Below are positions 46,197 through 57,161 of a stretch of 64,000 bases of DNA, piece by piece; position 1 is the stretch's first letter, and every line of letters starts with the position of its first letter. A model generated the notes under the pieces. That model ran no database searches, was not told the origin of the DNA, and was given only the letters and a program-made list of their open reading frames with translations. This DNA comes from Pseudocercospora fijiensis CIRAD86 (taxonomy: Eukaryota; Ascomycota; Dothideomycetes; Mycosphaerellales; Mycosphaerellaceae). The stretch covers positions 1,647,527 through 1,711,526 of the forward strand of contig NW_006921541.1 of NCBI RefSeq assembly GCF_000340215.1. The letters run 5' to 3'. A program made the translations under genes and the position numbers.

Positions 46197-47656
46197 ATGA
46201 AGACTATCCTTCTCCTTGCCGGTGCATTCAGCGCCTCAGCCTTCCCCCAATTGAAAAGAGGAGGCGAAGACCTGGAATTCATGCTGCGTAGCCTCTACCA
46301 CAACGAAGAGAAGCGTAGCTTGATGACTCGCGACGACTACTTGGGGATATCCAAGGCCGAAACCAACTGTGGTACACGAGCATGCCCGACCTTCGATCCA
46401 AAGGATCAGCTGGTTTCAGTCAGTGGCGAACATGCCTGGGTGAAACCCGGTGCGGGTGATATTCGCGGTCCATGTCCTGGATTGAACGCAGCAGCTAACC
46501 ACGGTGAGAATTTCTCCAAGAGTTACATCAGGTCGAGAGTGTTGCTGACCGGTGACGTCTAGGCTATCTGCCACGCAACGGCATCGCATCGCTCGAGCAG
46601 ACAGTCTCTGGTCTTGGTGCTGCTTACAACCTTGGCCCAAGAGTCTCCGCCGCACTCGCTGCCTACGCCATTGCAGTCGACGGCAACGTCGCCGAAGGCG
46701 TCTGGTCCATTGGCGGCCCACTCCCGACCGACGAACTAACCGGCGCAATCCTCGGGACCGGTCAAGGCCTGTCATACTCGCACAACAACTACGAAGGCGA
46801 CTCCTCCATCGGCCGCGGCGACGCCTACATCAACAACGGAGACGCCCACTCCCTGAACATCACCAGATTCGAACAAGTCTACAACATCGCCGTCAAAGAC
46901 GGCAGCAACCGCTACACCCTCGACAAATTCCGCGCCAAATTCGAAGAAGCGCAAAACGAGTCTATAGCCAACAATCCCTATTACTTCACCGGAGCCTTCT
47001 CCACCGTCGTCGTCGTACCCGCCGCGTACAACTTCGTCATCAACCTCATGAGCAACCATTCCGCCGAACAACCCGCCGGCTATCTCGACGGCTACAACTT
47101 CAAATCCTTCTTCGGAGTCACCGGCCAACCCGGAAGCTTCCAATGGCTGAAAGGCCAAGAGCGAATTCCAGAAGATTGGTATCGCCGCCCTTCCTACGCT
47201 CCCTACGAGGCACAAGATGTGATCGGCGACGTCGCCATCGGCTACTTGGCTTACCCGAGGACTCTGAAGTTCGGCGGTAATACGGGAAAAGTCAACACCT
47301 TTACTGGACTCAATGTCGCGAATATCTCCGGAGGGGCCCTTTCTGCAAACACGTTGTTTTCCGGGGATAATTTCGCGTGCTTTGCTTTCCAGCTCTTGCA
47401 GCAGGGGATTCCGGATTTCCTGAATCTCGCTGTGAATGATCTTGCCCCGATCACGAATTTGGTTAACAAGTATGTTGGACCGATTGTTGGGGGGTTGAGC
47501 TGTCCGGAATTGGGGAAGTTCGATGTCGGGCTTTTTGATCAGTGAGTCCAACGATTGTTTTTTTTTTTGCTTACAGGGAGTTTTTTTTGCTGATTTTTTC
47601 GTGACAGGTTTCCCGGGTACAAGTATAGGCCTACCGGGCCTGCTACGAACTATTAG
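46197..47656 (+). CDS. Secreted heme-thiolate peroxidase (unspecific peroxygenase/chloroperoxidase family)
   Basis: An extracellular heme enzyme using H2O2 for oxyfunctionalisation or halogenation. Exons 46197-46503, 46563-47541 and 47608-47656 give 444 residues; introns are 59 and 66 bp. The signal peptide is MKTILLLAGAFSASAFP. The proximal motif is RGPCPGLNAAANHGYLPRNG, whose Cys ligates heme. The distal EGD motif is YEGDSSIGRGDAY, followed by the acid-base region of the long-type family. Length matches the long group (over 40 kDa). The first splice restores NHGYLPRNG; the last exon adds only FPGYKYRPTGPATNY. Long frames on both strands inside the gene (46552-47280 plus, 46772-47551 minus) are shadows of its GC-rich codon use. 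Confidence 0.92.
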
Positions 47657-48005
47657 ACTGGCTGCTGCTGCAGTCGTAGTCTGAGTTGGAAATTATAGGA
47701 AAGACAAAGTGGAAGCCGTGGACGGCTACTGGACGCTGTGATCATGAGATATATCACGACAAATTGGTGTGGCAGAAGTTGGGCATGCCTATTTCTAATG
47801 TCACCAGGATTTTTATTCTCGGAGTATTGACTTTCGTTCTACTTTAATCAGAGCAGAATTCCAATTTTCGCCCTGAGATTAGTGGTACTCAGTGCACGTT
47901 TCTCATCGCCCAGACGACGTTCGCGCTTCAGAGTGTATTGCGGTCTGATCAGACCTGTAAGCGACGAAATACCTCCCAAAGTCTTCTGACACGCAACTTA
48001 CGTGC
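47657..48005. other. Intergenic between convergent genes
   Basis: 3' regions of the peroxygenase and F-box genes. No coding frame or repeat seen. Confidence 0.5.
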
Positions 48006-49136
48006 TCAATTTTCGCAAGTCCGATCATCGACCTGAAAGCCTTTGAATCCCGTCACAACTTCCAGTCTCTCAGCAATGCTCCCGCCTCTTCGTAAACATG
48101 TGCAGGCGATAATCTTGCTTTCTCTCACCGAAAAGACCTCCAGCGTCGGATTCATGAAGATAAAGTCTGCGGCACTATGTGCTCCTAAGACACCATTGGT
48201 CAACCGAAAAGTCTTGATGGAAGGAAGTCGTTGTCGCATGAGCGCCAGCGTAAGGCCTTCGATATCGCAATCATCCAGGAAATCATAGTCGTCAATGATA
48301 TCGTCCCTGAAGGCGACTGCCAGATGTTTGAGAAGAGGGGCTTCTCGGAAAGCGTCTGTGAATGCTGTGGCCGCCTCACCCAGGTCGAGATATGTCCAGA
48401 TGCTAACATCAATGCTGGTGAGCTGGGAGAGGGCGAGGATGCAGCCGGGACGCGAGAGCCTCCAGACTTCGTGTAAAGGTAGACTCCAGGATGAGCTGTG
48501 CTCGGCCACGATTTCTAGGTCGGTGATGATGGCACCGGACATGCCCAGAGTACTAATGATGTTCAAGAAATTTGTCATATCGGTACGACTCGGTGGCTTC
48601 ATTCTGTGCGCTACGGCTCGCCCATCATCGCCGACCGCCCTTCCCGCTGGCCAGCAGCACCGCTTCCAGCAGCGTGGGGCGCCGGACTTCATTCGGATTG
48701 TGGTGAGATTATCTCTGTTCGCCCACAGAAGGCTGAAGAGATGCTGCAGACCGAAGTTTTCGCGTGAGTACGACTCTTGGTCAAACCAGTAGGCCCAGTC
48801 TTCATGGTCGGGATGGAGCCGGGGCAGGCAGTCCAGGTGAACATTGAGGATGCTGGCCTTTTTGCCAAATGCCGGATGATCCGCAAGCTCCAGTGCGTTT
48901 TGCAGACTGTGCTCGTCGCTGAGCACGACATCTATTGTCGTGAAACAAGTGGCGATATATGTCCGAAAAGAGCGGCGAGCGGAGGCTCTTGACACTAAGC
49001 GTAGCGATGCCAGACTTCGCGGTGAGAGGCATTCTGTGATACACTCGAAGAGCTCGAGTGGCAATCTCTCGAATGATGCCTGTGAGATCATGACGCCTGT
49101 CACAGTATCATCGACCTTGTGTGCGGAGGGCTCCAT
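48006..49136 (-). CDS. F-box protein
   Basis: A 376-residue single-exon protein. Residues about 21-60 form an F-box (FERLPLELFECITECLSPRS followed by LASLRLVSR), which would bind Skp1 in an SCF ubiquitin ligase. The rest looks like the irregular leucine-rich substrate region common in fungal F-box proteins (TDLEIVAEHSSSW, LTSIDVSIWTYLDLGEA, LKHLAVAF, KTFRLTNGVLGAHSA). A Cys/Trp/Arg-rich patch at about residues 150-180 reads unlike the rest and could mark a small frame slip or a divergent loop. It faces the adjacent ubiquitin-domain kinase gene in the same orientation, with 130 bp between them. Confidence 0.8.
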   Translation of the reverse strand: MEPSAHKVDDTVTGVMISQASFERLPLELFECITECLSPRSLASLRLVSRASARRSFRTYIATCFTTIDVVLSDEHSLQNALELADHPAFGKKASILNVHLDCLPRLHPDHEDWAYWFDQESYSRENFGLQHLFSLLWANRDNLTTIRMKSGAPRCWKRCCWPAGRAVGDDGRAVAHRMKPPSRTDMTNFLNIISTLGMSGAIITDLEIVAEHSSSWSLPLHEVWRLSRPGCILALSQLTSIDVSIWTYLDLGEAATAFTDAFREAPLLKHLAVAFRDDIIDDYDFLDDCDIEGLTLALMRQRLPSIKTFRLTNGVLGAHSAADFIFMNPTLEVFSVRESKIIACTCLRRGGSIAERLEVVTGFKGFQVDDRTCEN

Positions 49137-49266
49137 CGGCGTCGTGAAGTCGAAAGCATCGCCTGCTTTTCTGTGGGTGGGAGTGGCAGTGGGAGGCGGA
49201 AAAGGCTTGGCTTGGACGAAACCACGGTACCCTCCAATGCTGCCTCAGGTTCCTCTCCTTGTCTCT

Positions 49267-52200
49267 CTATCCTCTCAACCGCAGAACAAGATGAACCGTA
49301 GATTTCTGCTGGATACCGTGGTCCGCCATGCTCCGTCCCTCTTCGAGTTGCCGTCCAGCGAAAATCAACCGCATCTGGTCGGGTGGAACACCGGTGATTT
49401 CTTGAATCTGAAGCTTAAGTTCATCTACAGTGGCATGAGTCGACGTCTCCAGTGTCAATGTCTTCCCAGTTAGTGTCTTGACATAGATCTCCATTTTGTT
49501 ATTGCCCACGCCCAGAAGCAGATGCAACGTGGAATCTCGGCCGATGTTATACGAGGCAAGTGACCTGATATTCTCGAGTTGCCTGCCGCTGCATATGAGA
49601 CGCTGCCGTTCGGGCGGTATCTCTTCTTTGCTGTGGATCTGCGCCTTGACCGTGGAGACGAGATCCGAAGGTCGAACAACCAAGGAGATTGTCTTGCCTG
49701 TGAGCGTCTTGACAGAAATTGGCATAGGCTCATTTATGACTGAAGGGGAGGTGTTGCTTGAAGTGTACTCCTCCCAGGAAGGCGGTGTTCGGTAAGGAGG
49801 CGCTGTAAAGTGTCCCACATTCTGCGCACGATCTCGCGCCTGCTGGTCTAGCACCTGTTGAGACCGCTTACCGCCATTTAGCAGTCGCCTGAAGAATCCT
49901 GGCTTGTCTTCTCTGGGGACGACAGGCGAGGAAAGCTTGGTCGCAGTGTTGGTAAATGCGACCTGCGAGATGGGATCCATAGCAGGAGTCACAGCCTCTG
50001 TCGACCAGTTTGGACCGCTCATGACGTGCGTGCTACTGCTCGCTGGCTCTGTGTCAAAACGCATCGGTGCTTTTCCGTTGTCCTTGGCTGACGAGATCCC
50101 AGCCTGAGTCTTCGATAGCACAGCAGCCTGCGTAGACGTATTAGTCTCAATCATGCCAAGGCGTATCTTCCCAGTCTTCTCAGCGGTAGCCAGGAGGCGA
50201 TGGAAAGCTTTGGGGTTCTCGCTGTTCAAAGGCACGTCAAATTGCTTCTTGCCGTTCGACCACTTGTGAAACAGTATCCCATTGTTTTCAAAAGGGAGTC
50301 CGAACGCTTCACTGATCTGCGAGAATTGTTAGCCAACCAGATCTGATGGACATCAGATGGATGGATCAAACCTTGACGTTGAAGACACGCTCTTCCAGAT
50401 GATCGAGAGGTAGCTCTTTACTTCCATCGATGCCATCAATGCTTACGGACACCATGCGATCTGAGACCAGTGCTCCTGTAACCGGCGATGCCGTCCGCGA
50501 TCCTCCAATTGATTCCAATGATGCACTTGTGACTGCAAACTCGGGGTCATTTGCTGATTCTCTTTGAGTCGAGGACGATGGCGGCACGTTCGTGTTCTTC
50601 AACTTTTCTTCTTGCACTGCCAAAGTAGGTTGATCCATGAGGGTCGACTTCTTCTTTTCAAGAACATCAATAGCACCCTGATCTCGTCGACTCGCTATTG
50701 GAATGGTTCGTTCATGTTCTGGATATTGCCTTCTCAACCTGGCCGTTTCTTTCTCAACTTCCTCCTCGTATCTGCGCCGCTCAGCCCTTTCTTCCGCGTC
50801 GGGACCTATAGCAGGCACTTTAGACTTAGCTTTCTGCTCCCACTCTGCCCTTTTCGCCATACGTGCTTCGATCTCTTTCAGCTGTGCTTCACGCATCGCC
50901 AGTTCTTGCCGTTTCTCGGTGATTTCTTTCTGTACCTTATTCTCAATTTCCATAAGCTTTGCCTCATCACGACGGAGCTGTTCGTCTTTGAGGCGCCTTG
51001 CTTCCTCCTTGGCCAGCTCCTCGGGAGTTCCGCTGGCAGTCTGGACCATGTGGATCCTAGACAGTCTAAGACGTAGTCTACCCTTGGCTCTGGCTACTTG
51101 TAATAGCTCGATAAATGTTTCCGGTCGATCGTCGTCCAAGGCTTCAAAGTCGCCAGCTGATTCAGAGAACCATTCGAGTGAGATTCGTTCTGAGATTTGA
51201 AATTCCTCGCGGAGCTATTGTGTTGTCAGCGACGATTCTTCCGAATGTATCATCAATATTGCGGTACTCACCTTGGCCGTTAGCATATCGGTCGTGAGAT
51301 GTTTCAGCGGCATATCAAGTTTCCTGAGCTTCCTGTCGACACTGATTCTCAGTGCGATAGGTGTGTCCGGCAAGGTCCCATCTTCGTCGTGCTCGTAATG
51401 CTCTGAATCGGTTTCAGCCTGGTATTGAAGGGCGGTGGCCAGTGCGCTGGGATCAGAATGAAAATCTTTTTGTATGCCCGAGTCATGGAGAGTGGACTCA
51501 GAATTGGTCGCGGAGATCGCAGAAACGGGCCGTTGGATGGCAGTGAAGCCCTGGCCGAGCTCACTTTGGTTTGTTGACCATTGAGCAGTCGGCATGAGGG
51601 ACCCAGTACTGTTCGATGCCATATCAGCTGATGCGATAGCCCCAGGCTGATAAAGCTGATTTACGGCTGAGTCCGAGTGAGTACTCCGATGCATGCTGGC
51701 TGCAGTCCGTAGGTGTGCGTTCTTAGCGGGAACTGGCGGACTTTCCTTCTTCCTCGCAGCTTCAGCTGCTTTCGTCGTTTGATCAGTCTGCTGCAGCCAA
51801 CTGTGATTAAGACACTCCACAGCACTAGGTCTGTCACTGGCGTCTCGTCGGAGAAGAGCTTGAAGGAAAGCCCGGGCGTCGCTGGTCACCTCCTGCGTGA
51901 TCAATTTCTGATCCGGCAGGCTCTTGTCCATTCCAACCGCAAATCTCAGAATGCTCTTGAAGTTCATGTTTGGCATGCCCACCAGCATTAGAAGTGCAAC
52001 CATGCCGGTACCCCAGATGTCGACGGCATTTGTGTATGCCGATTTGTGGTCGGAGAGTATCACTTCGGGCGCTGCGAACTCTTGAGTGCCCATGGCCTTG
52101 CGCAATGAAGTCAGTCCTTCTTCCGTGCGCTTGCTGATGCCAAAGTCGGCAACCTTGATCCACCAGTTAGGTCCAGGGGTAGAAATCAGAATATTGCCAG

Positions 52201-52726
52201 GCTTCAGATCTCGGTGGGTGAAATGTCTTTCATGCATGTACTCGAGCGCTTCCAGGACCTGGATTGTGACGAGCCTTGCTTCACGCTCAATCAGATGCGT
52301 ATCGAGATACTGCTGTAAATCGCCATGCGGGAGATATTCCATTGCCAGGTAGATGTGCTGCTCGGTTGCGTACCACCCGAAACATTGCACGAAATTGTCT
52401 CTGTACTTGCCGAGCGAGAAGAGGGCCAAGGCATTGAGCTCATGATGGTAGTTCTCGCTCCTCGCCTTCATCAACTTCTTGACAGCACGAACGCGGCCGA
52501 CGCTGGAGCCGCTGCCGCTGATGCATTCTTCGAGGCAGACTTGGCCAAAGCCACCGTCTTTGATCCACCGCCCTCTTCGCCATTCCTGCCGGTTGCTGAG
52601 CTCCCCGTATGCTGTTCTCCGTCGATTTGAAGCCCCTTGGCGATGGATGATAGTCACCTCGGGATCATCTGCCTTTCGCTCAGCATGTAACTGAATCGCG
52701 AGCGCCACATCGGACAGGAGCGCCAT
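49267..52726 (-). CDS. Protein kinase with PB1-like, coiled-coil and tandem ubiquitin-like domains
   Basis: Exons 52726-51272, 51214-50372 and 50316-49267 (introns 57 and 55 bp) join in frame to 1,115 residues. Residues about 50-300 are a complete Ser/Thr kinase: GGFGQV loop, [35 protein letters not shown] Ser/Thr/Gln-rich linker follows. Two PB1-like modules (about 458-542 and 738-823) share a pattern of ...RISVD...DMPLKHL... and ...[20 protein letters not shown]; both are spliced across exon joins. Between them lies an [21 protein letters not shown] coiled coil (about 549-617). Two ubiquitin-like domains end the protein (about 964-1040 and 1041-1115). The last resembles ubiquitin closely ([29 protein letters not shown]) but stops at RLRG with one Gly. 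It probably phosphorylates partners in an assembled complex. The start is the first ATG; a CTG/TTG leader precedes it. Confidence 0.85.
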
Positions 52727-53261
52727 GTCCAAGCAGAAGCAGAAGCAGAAGCATTAGCCATGAGCCAGAGGAGCAGTCTTTCCAAGTGATGCGCCTTCGT
52801 TCTGTCCCCACGCAGACCATCTCAGCGTGGCGCCGTGCCGCAGTCCTCGGCTCAGCAAGACACTCCTTCGGCCGCTAACTATAAGAGGATTCATCAGTAT
52901 ATAAGGAAGGTGAAATTCGGAAGAAGAGATTCGACTGTTTTGCGTGTAGAGCAACGCGCACAAGCAGAATTCTGGTGCAAGTCTTCAAGCCTTGAAACTA
53001 GGTCTCAAAAGACACTTCGAACAACGAACAACGAAGGGAATGGGGAAAGAAGCGAAGCAAATCCCAAGCGAGGTGGTGTGGTGTGGGAACTTGTTCACTA
53101 GCGCCAGCCTTACAGCAGCCACATGCAAACTTAGCTCCTCCTGCATGACCCCCGCAGGGTCTGGGCCGATGCGATACCCGTCATCACTTCAGCTCGCGTG
53201 AATTGAGGCAGGCCAGCACGGTAGAAGTTCTGCTGGGTTGCTGAGGTCTGTACATAATAAG
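52727..53261. promoter_or_regulatory. Shared divergent promoter of the kinase and HeLo-pseudokinase genes
   Basis: 535 bp separate the two start codons of a head-to-head pair. The minus leader carries an AGAAGC hexamer run (about 52733-52753). A TATAAG at 52881-52886 and a TATATAAGG at 52898-52906 are candidate core elements. No coding gene is seen. Co-regulation is inference. Confidence 0.45.
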
Positions 53262-54988
53262 ATGGAAGCAGTTGGCCTTGCCCTCTCCATTGTCGCGACC
53301 ATCGACATAGCTATCAAGTAAGCTGCGCCAACAACTCTACGAATCTTGTCTGCATCATACTCACAAATACTGTGCAAGCCATGGCCATGCTCTTGTTGAG
53401 ATGTGTCGCTCTTTCAGAAAGGCCGATAGTGAGATTGAGCATAGGGTAGTACTGATTGAAAGCTCAATGTTTCGGACCAAGAGCCAGCTCCAGTTGATCA
53501 AGGAGATGCACAATGAACTGGATGAGGATTTCAAAACCATGCAGCTCAGATTGTACCATGCTTTCACAGCCAAGCTGAAGGATGTCATCGGCAGGCTCGA
53601 AAGACTAGTAGAGCAAAGTGTGGGCGAAGATGGTTCCCCGAGTTTCTCGGTGAAAAGAGGGAAGTACATCTTCGTCAAGCAGAATCTCGATGCTGCCATT
53701 GAAGACATGGAGCGTTGGCAAACTAGGTTCGATCCGACATGGAAACTGATCACTCTCAAGCTGGAGTCGCCATCAGTGGACATGTTGTTGAAAGGGCATG
53801 ACGAGGCAATGAACAAAGATGAATCCGGCATGTCGTCTTTGAAGGCCACAAGAGCGCTCAGAGGAGTTGTAAAAGACGGCACGAGCTCGGGCGTGAGTGT
53901 ATTCCTGCCAGCACGTCAGCTAGAAGGCATGGATGTGCAGCGTATACCTTTCTCGACTGCGAGTGTGTACAGTAATCCGAAGCGACGCTACCTGGTCGAT
54001 AGCATTGATCTCGGTGTCGAGCACGTGGGCAAGAGCCGGACGAAAGCTTTGGCGAAGAATGTCAGAGATCTGGCTGAAAAGTTGCAGTTCGTGGAGTCTG
54101 CCAGGGTAGGCATGCTCCAGTGCAAAGGGTGGGTTGAGCATAGGCAGGAGAATGTACGTTCGCTAATGCTTCCTTCGATTTTAGGTTCGTCATGCAGGAA
54201 GAAGGCGGTTTCCGGATCATCTTCCGGCAACCACCAGGTACCGATAACGATGGACCGCCAAAGAGTCTTCGTGAGATGCTAATAAATGCCGTCGAGCATA
54301 GCCTCACCGAGCGAATGCACATTGCCAAACAGCTTGCCAGAGCCGTCAGCTACATCCATTCGTTAGGATTTGTGCACAAGAATATCAGGCCAGAGACAAT
54401 CATCGGCTTCCGCACAGAGCGGCAGAAAGGTGAATTGGAGTCCGTGTTCCTGACCGGTTTCAGCCATTTTCGCGCAGAACACAATGCCACAGGCAAGCTC
54501 GGCGACGCAGCGTGGGAGAAGAATTTATATCGCCATCCAGAGCGCCAAGGTATGCATCCAGAGGAAGAATATGTGATGCAACACGACATCTACAGCCTCG
54601 GTGTTTGCCTTCTCGAGCTCGGACTGTGGACTTCGTTTGCGGAGTATGATGGGGAAGGAAAGGCAAGCAGAGGGAAGTTGCTGAGTCTCATGACCGAGGC
54701 GACTGACTCCAAGGATGCGGAGGATTCGAAGAAGATGCTTGTCGCCATGGCGAGAAGGCAGTTGCCGTCTAGAATGGGTGATCGGTATTGCAGTATTGTT
54801 GTCAACTGCCTGACCTGCCTAGACGACGATAACGAGGATTTCGCGGATGAAGCTCAATTCCACGACGAAAGTGGCATCCAGCTGGGTGTCAGATACATGG
54901 AGAAGGCGAGTCGTCCCTCCCCCAGGTGCAGGACTATTGCTGATGGTTCGCGCAGATCATGCTGGCTTTGGAAGATATTGAAATATGA
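53262..54988 (+). CDS. HeLo-type N-terminal domain fused to a pseudokinase
   Basis: Exons 53262-53317, 53379-54128, 54185-54905 and 54956-54988 give 519 residues. The first two introns are GT-AG (61 and 56 bp); the last appears to be GC-AG (50 bp, GCGAGT...CGCAG) and yields the ending IMLALEDIEI. The N-terminus MEAVGLALSIVATIDIAI is a hydrophobic helix typical of HeLo/HET-S-like domains, followed by a helical bundle to about residue 130. The C-terminal kinase fold lacks catalysis: the HRD loop reads FVHKNIRPETII and the DFG position reads LTGFSHFR. It keeps fold landmarks (SLREMLINAVEH, RMHIAKQLARAVSYIHSLGF, DIYSLGVCLLELGLW). HeLo domains can permeabilise membranes in regulated cell death, so this is a likely effector controlled by its pseudokinase. 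Confidence 0.85.
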
Positions 54989-55359
54989 GGTCGCGCCATG
55001 AAAAGGAGCGAGGAGTCGGACTTCCAAGTAATATTGGATCGTGGCTGCTTACACCCAGGCCGAAATGCATTGCGTGGCGGAAGCAAACCAATCAAACTTT
55101 GGGCTTCAAACTCTTTTCGAGACAGCACAACAACATCACGAAGACGAGGACAAGAGTTGCGTGTTCATTTCAGAGACCAATTCTCATTCCATTCTCATAT
55201 CGACTATCTTATCACAGTGGTATCGGCATGCCATCCATCAATCATCAACCAAACTCCATGTCATACAGCAGGTCATGATGCGCGATCCCAGGCCACCTAC
55301 TCAGTTCGGTGTCGATGCAGATGATGATCCTTCAGATGTGTCCTGTCCTTAAAATGCTC

Positions 55360-55727
55360 CTAGTGCTTGCCAAGGCCCAACTTCTCCTTGGTCTTGTCGA
55401 GGAAAGAACCATCACTGTGAGCATCCTTCTCGCGGCTGGCCTTGTCCTGGACCGACTGGCCGGTGGACTTGTGGGAGTCTGGGACGGCGTCACTGGGGAG
55501 AAAAGTCAGTCATGCATGGGTAAGGGAGGCCATGGTTGAGTATGCATACCGCTGGACCTTGTCGCCGGCGCCAGTGATAGCGTCGCCGACCTTGTCGGGG
55601 GTGGACTTGGAGTTGTCTGGAGTGACCTTGTCCCCGATCTCTGTAAGAAGTGGTTAGTCGGTGATGGAGGCAAGGGGAGTCAAGAAGGCGTACTGTCGGA
55701 GAGATCCTTGCGGCCGGCGTCAGTCAT
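55360..55727 (-). CDS. Hsp9/Hsp12-family small stress protein
   Basis: Exons 55727-55694, 55640-55550 and 55492-55360 (introns 53 and 57 bp) give 85 residues. It is highly hydrophilic, with the family start MTDAGRKDLSDKIGDK and repeated blocks VTPDNSKSTPDKVGD and VPDSHKSTGQSVQDKASREKD, ending LGLGKH. Hsp12/Hsp9 proteins are intrinsically disordered and fold on membranes, stabilising them under heat, osmotic or stationary-phase stress. The gene is easy to miss because each exon is short. The first exon is only 34 bp. Confidence 0.88.
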
Positions 55728-56576
55728 GTTGGCGGTGTTCGTAGGTGTGTTGTGTGGTGAGTGATAGAGGCTGATGGTTCCGTTGGTTGAGGATGTTGTT
55801 CGTGTTGTTGATGGCTGATGGGAGAAAGGAAGTGCTGAGGAAGAACCGCCGGGCGCTCTTAAGTACTGTATATGTTTGCGGCAGTCACAGTCGCAGCGCA
55901 GGGCAAGCAGCAGTCGTGGTGGCCACGGCCAGCGACCTGGGTATGTGACGAAGGTCCACGTCATGGCATGTGATGGACTTGGAATCATGGATGCTTGCTT
56001 GCTCGCTTGGAAGCAAGCAAACGAATGGCACAACAATGCTTGCTGTTGCCACACTACTGACATCAATGCATCCTCCCCCTCCACGCTGATAGTGCGCCAA
56101 CATGACAACGCGATATCTTCGGCGCTGGCTCCGTGCCATCATCGTCCGCGCAGTCCTGAGCAAGCACGTAAGGAGCTTGGCCCAAGCTGGAAGTTGGTGT
56201 CATAGCACGGCCGGGTGATGTTGTGCTGAAGACGATCGCCGCAAACTTCAAGGCACTGCAGCAGCTGTGAGAGTGGGCTGGAGGGGCAGAGAAGATCTGA
56301 CATCATCGAGCTGGACGATAGGTTGTGTTGCAATCATCGTGAAGAGCCAGTAGAGCGGAAAGAATAGAACATACCGCAAAACAACCATACTCTGCTTCGT
56401 GCCTGCACAAGTGCAGACGCCGTCAAAGTTAAAAGTGAGTATCGAAGCTGAGCTCAAGGCCCTGCTGTCCATCGTCCAGCCGTGCTTCTGCGTCTCCGAT
56501 TTACACCCACTGTACACTGTCAGAAAGAGCATTGCCTGGCAAACTCCCTGCTACTGCAAGCGCCAGTCCTCGCACA
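55728..56576. other. Intergenic, divergent promoter of Hsp9/12 and the NIF3-like gene
   Basis: No convincing gene. Some CAGTCACAGTCGCAG and GCTTGCTTGCTCGCTTGG simple-sequence patches occur (55881-56010). The short frames in both directions lack domain sense. Confidence 0.45.
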
Positions 56577-56921
56577 ATGTCAACAACATCAGAAGACACC
56601 CAACGCTACAAACTCGTCTTCTTCACCCCACCCGCCGACCTCCCGAAAATCAAAGAGGCAATCTTTGCGGCTGGAGCAGGTCAATACGGGCCCAAATATA
56701 GCGAATGCTGCTTCACAACACCAGGAATCGGACAATTCCGGCCTTCAGCGTCAGCAAACCCTCATATTGGGAAGCCTGGCGAGGTGGAAGAGGTGGGCGA
56801 AGCAAGATGTGAGACGTTGTGTGTAGGGAGGGAAGTGACCCAAGCTGTAGTGGAGGCGTTGAAGAAGGCACATCCGTATGAAGAGGTGGCATATGAAGTT
56901 TACAAGATCGAGAACTTCTGA
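56577..56921 (+). CDS. NIF3/YqfO-insert-like small protein
   Basis: A 114-residue single-exon protein with the alpha/beta fold seen in the insert of NIF3/YqfO proteins and in CutA1-like proteins: YKLVFFTPPADLPKIKEAIF, GAGQYGPKYSECCFTTPG, GQFRPSASANPHIGKPGEVE and HPYEEVAYEVYKIEN. The last block, HPYEExAYEV, is diagnostic. Such proteins may bind metal or act as regulatory subunits; the function in fungi is unclear. The start is the ATG before STTSEDTQRYK; an upstream in-frame ATG (56532) would add 15 residues of poor fit. Confidence 0.85.
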   Translation: MSTTSEDTQRYKLVFFTPPADLPKIKEAIFAAGAGQYGPKYSECCFTTPGIGQFRPSASANPHIGKPGEVEEVGEARCETLCVGREVTQAVVEALKKAHPYEEVAYEVYKIENF

Positions 56922-57161
56922 CCGAAGAGCCTGTGTGACTCCAAGCACGAGAAGCCGTGATGGCATACGGGAAGGGCAGTCTCAATGCTGAATTTGCAGG
57001 CTCTCCGGAACGATCGCAGCTCTGCACAAGGCAATGAAAGTTGGCTCGTGCGGGCAAAGGGAGATGCTTGCTGATGGACGCTTACAGCGTATCTAGGTCG
57101 ACGTGACCTTTCTCAAATGCCCTTCCAGCGCCTCGCTGTTGAAGAAGCCGCCTGGCCATCT

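Noticed and set aside
46552..47551. Long plus (242-codon) and minus (259-codon) open frames inside the peroxygenase gene
   Set aside because: They overlap a well-supported enzyme exon, have skewed Arg/Gln or Gly/Val/Asp composition, and vanish as artefacts of GC-rich third positions.
49267..50235. A free-standing diubiquitin gene
   Set aside because: Splice sites join it in frame to the upstream PB1-like and kinase exons, and it lacks its own good start context and the terminal Gly-Gly.
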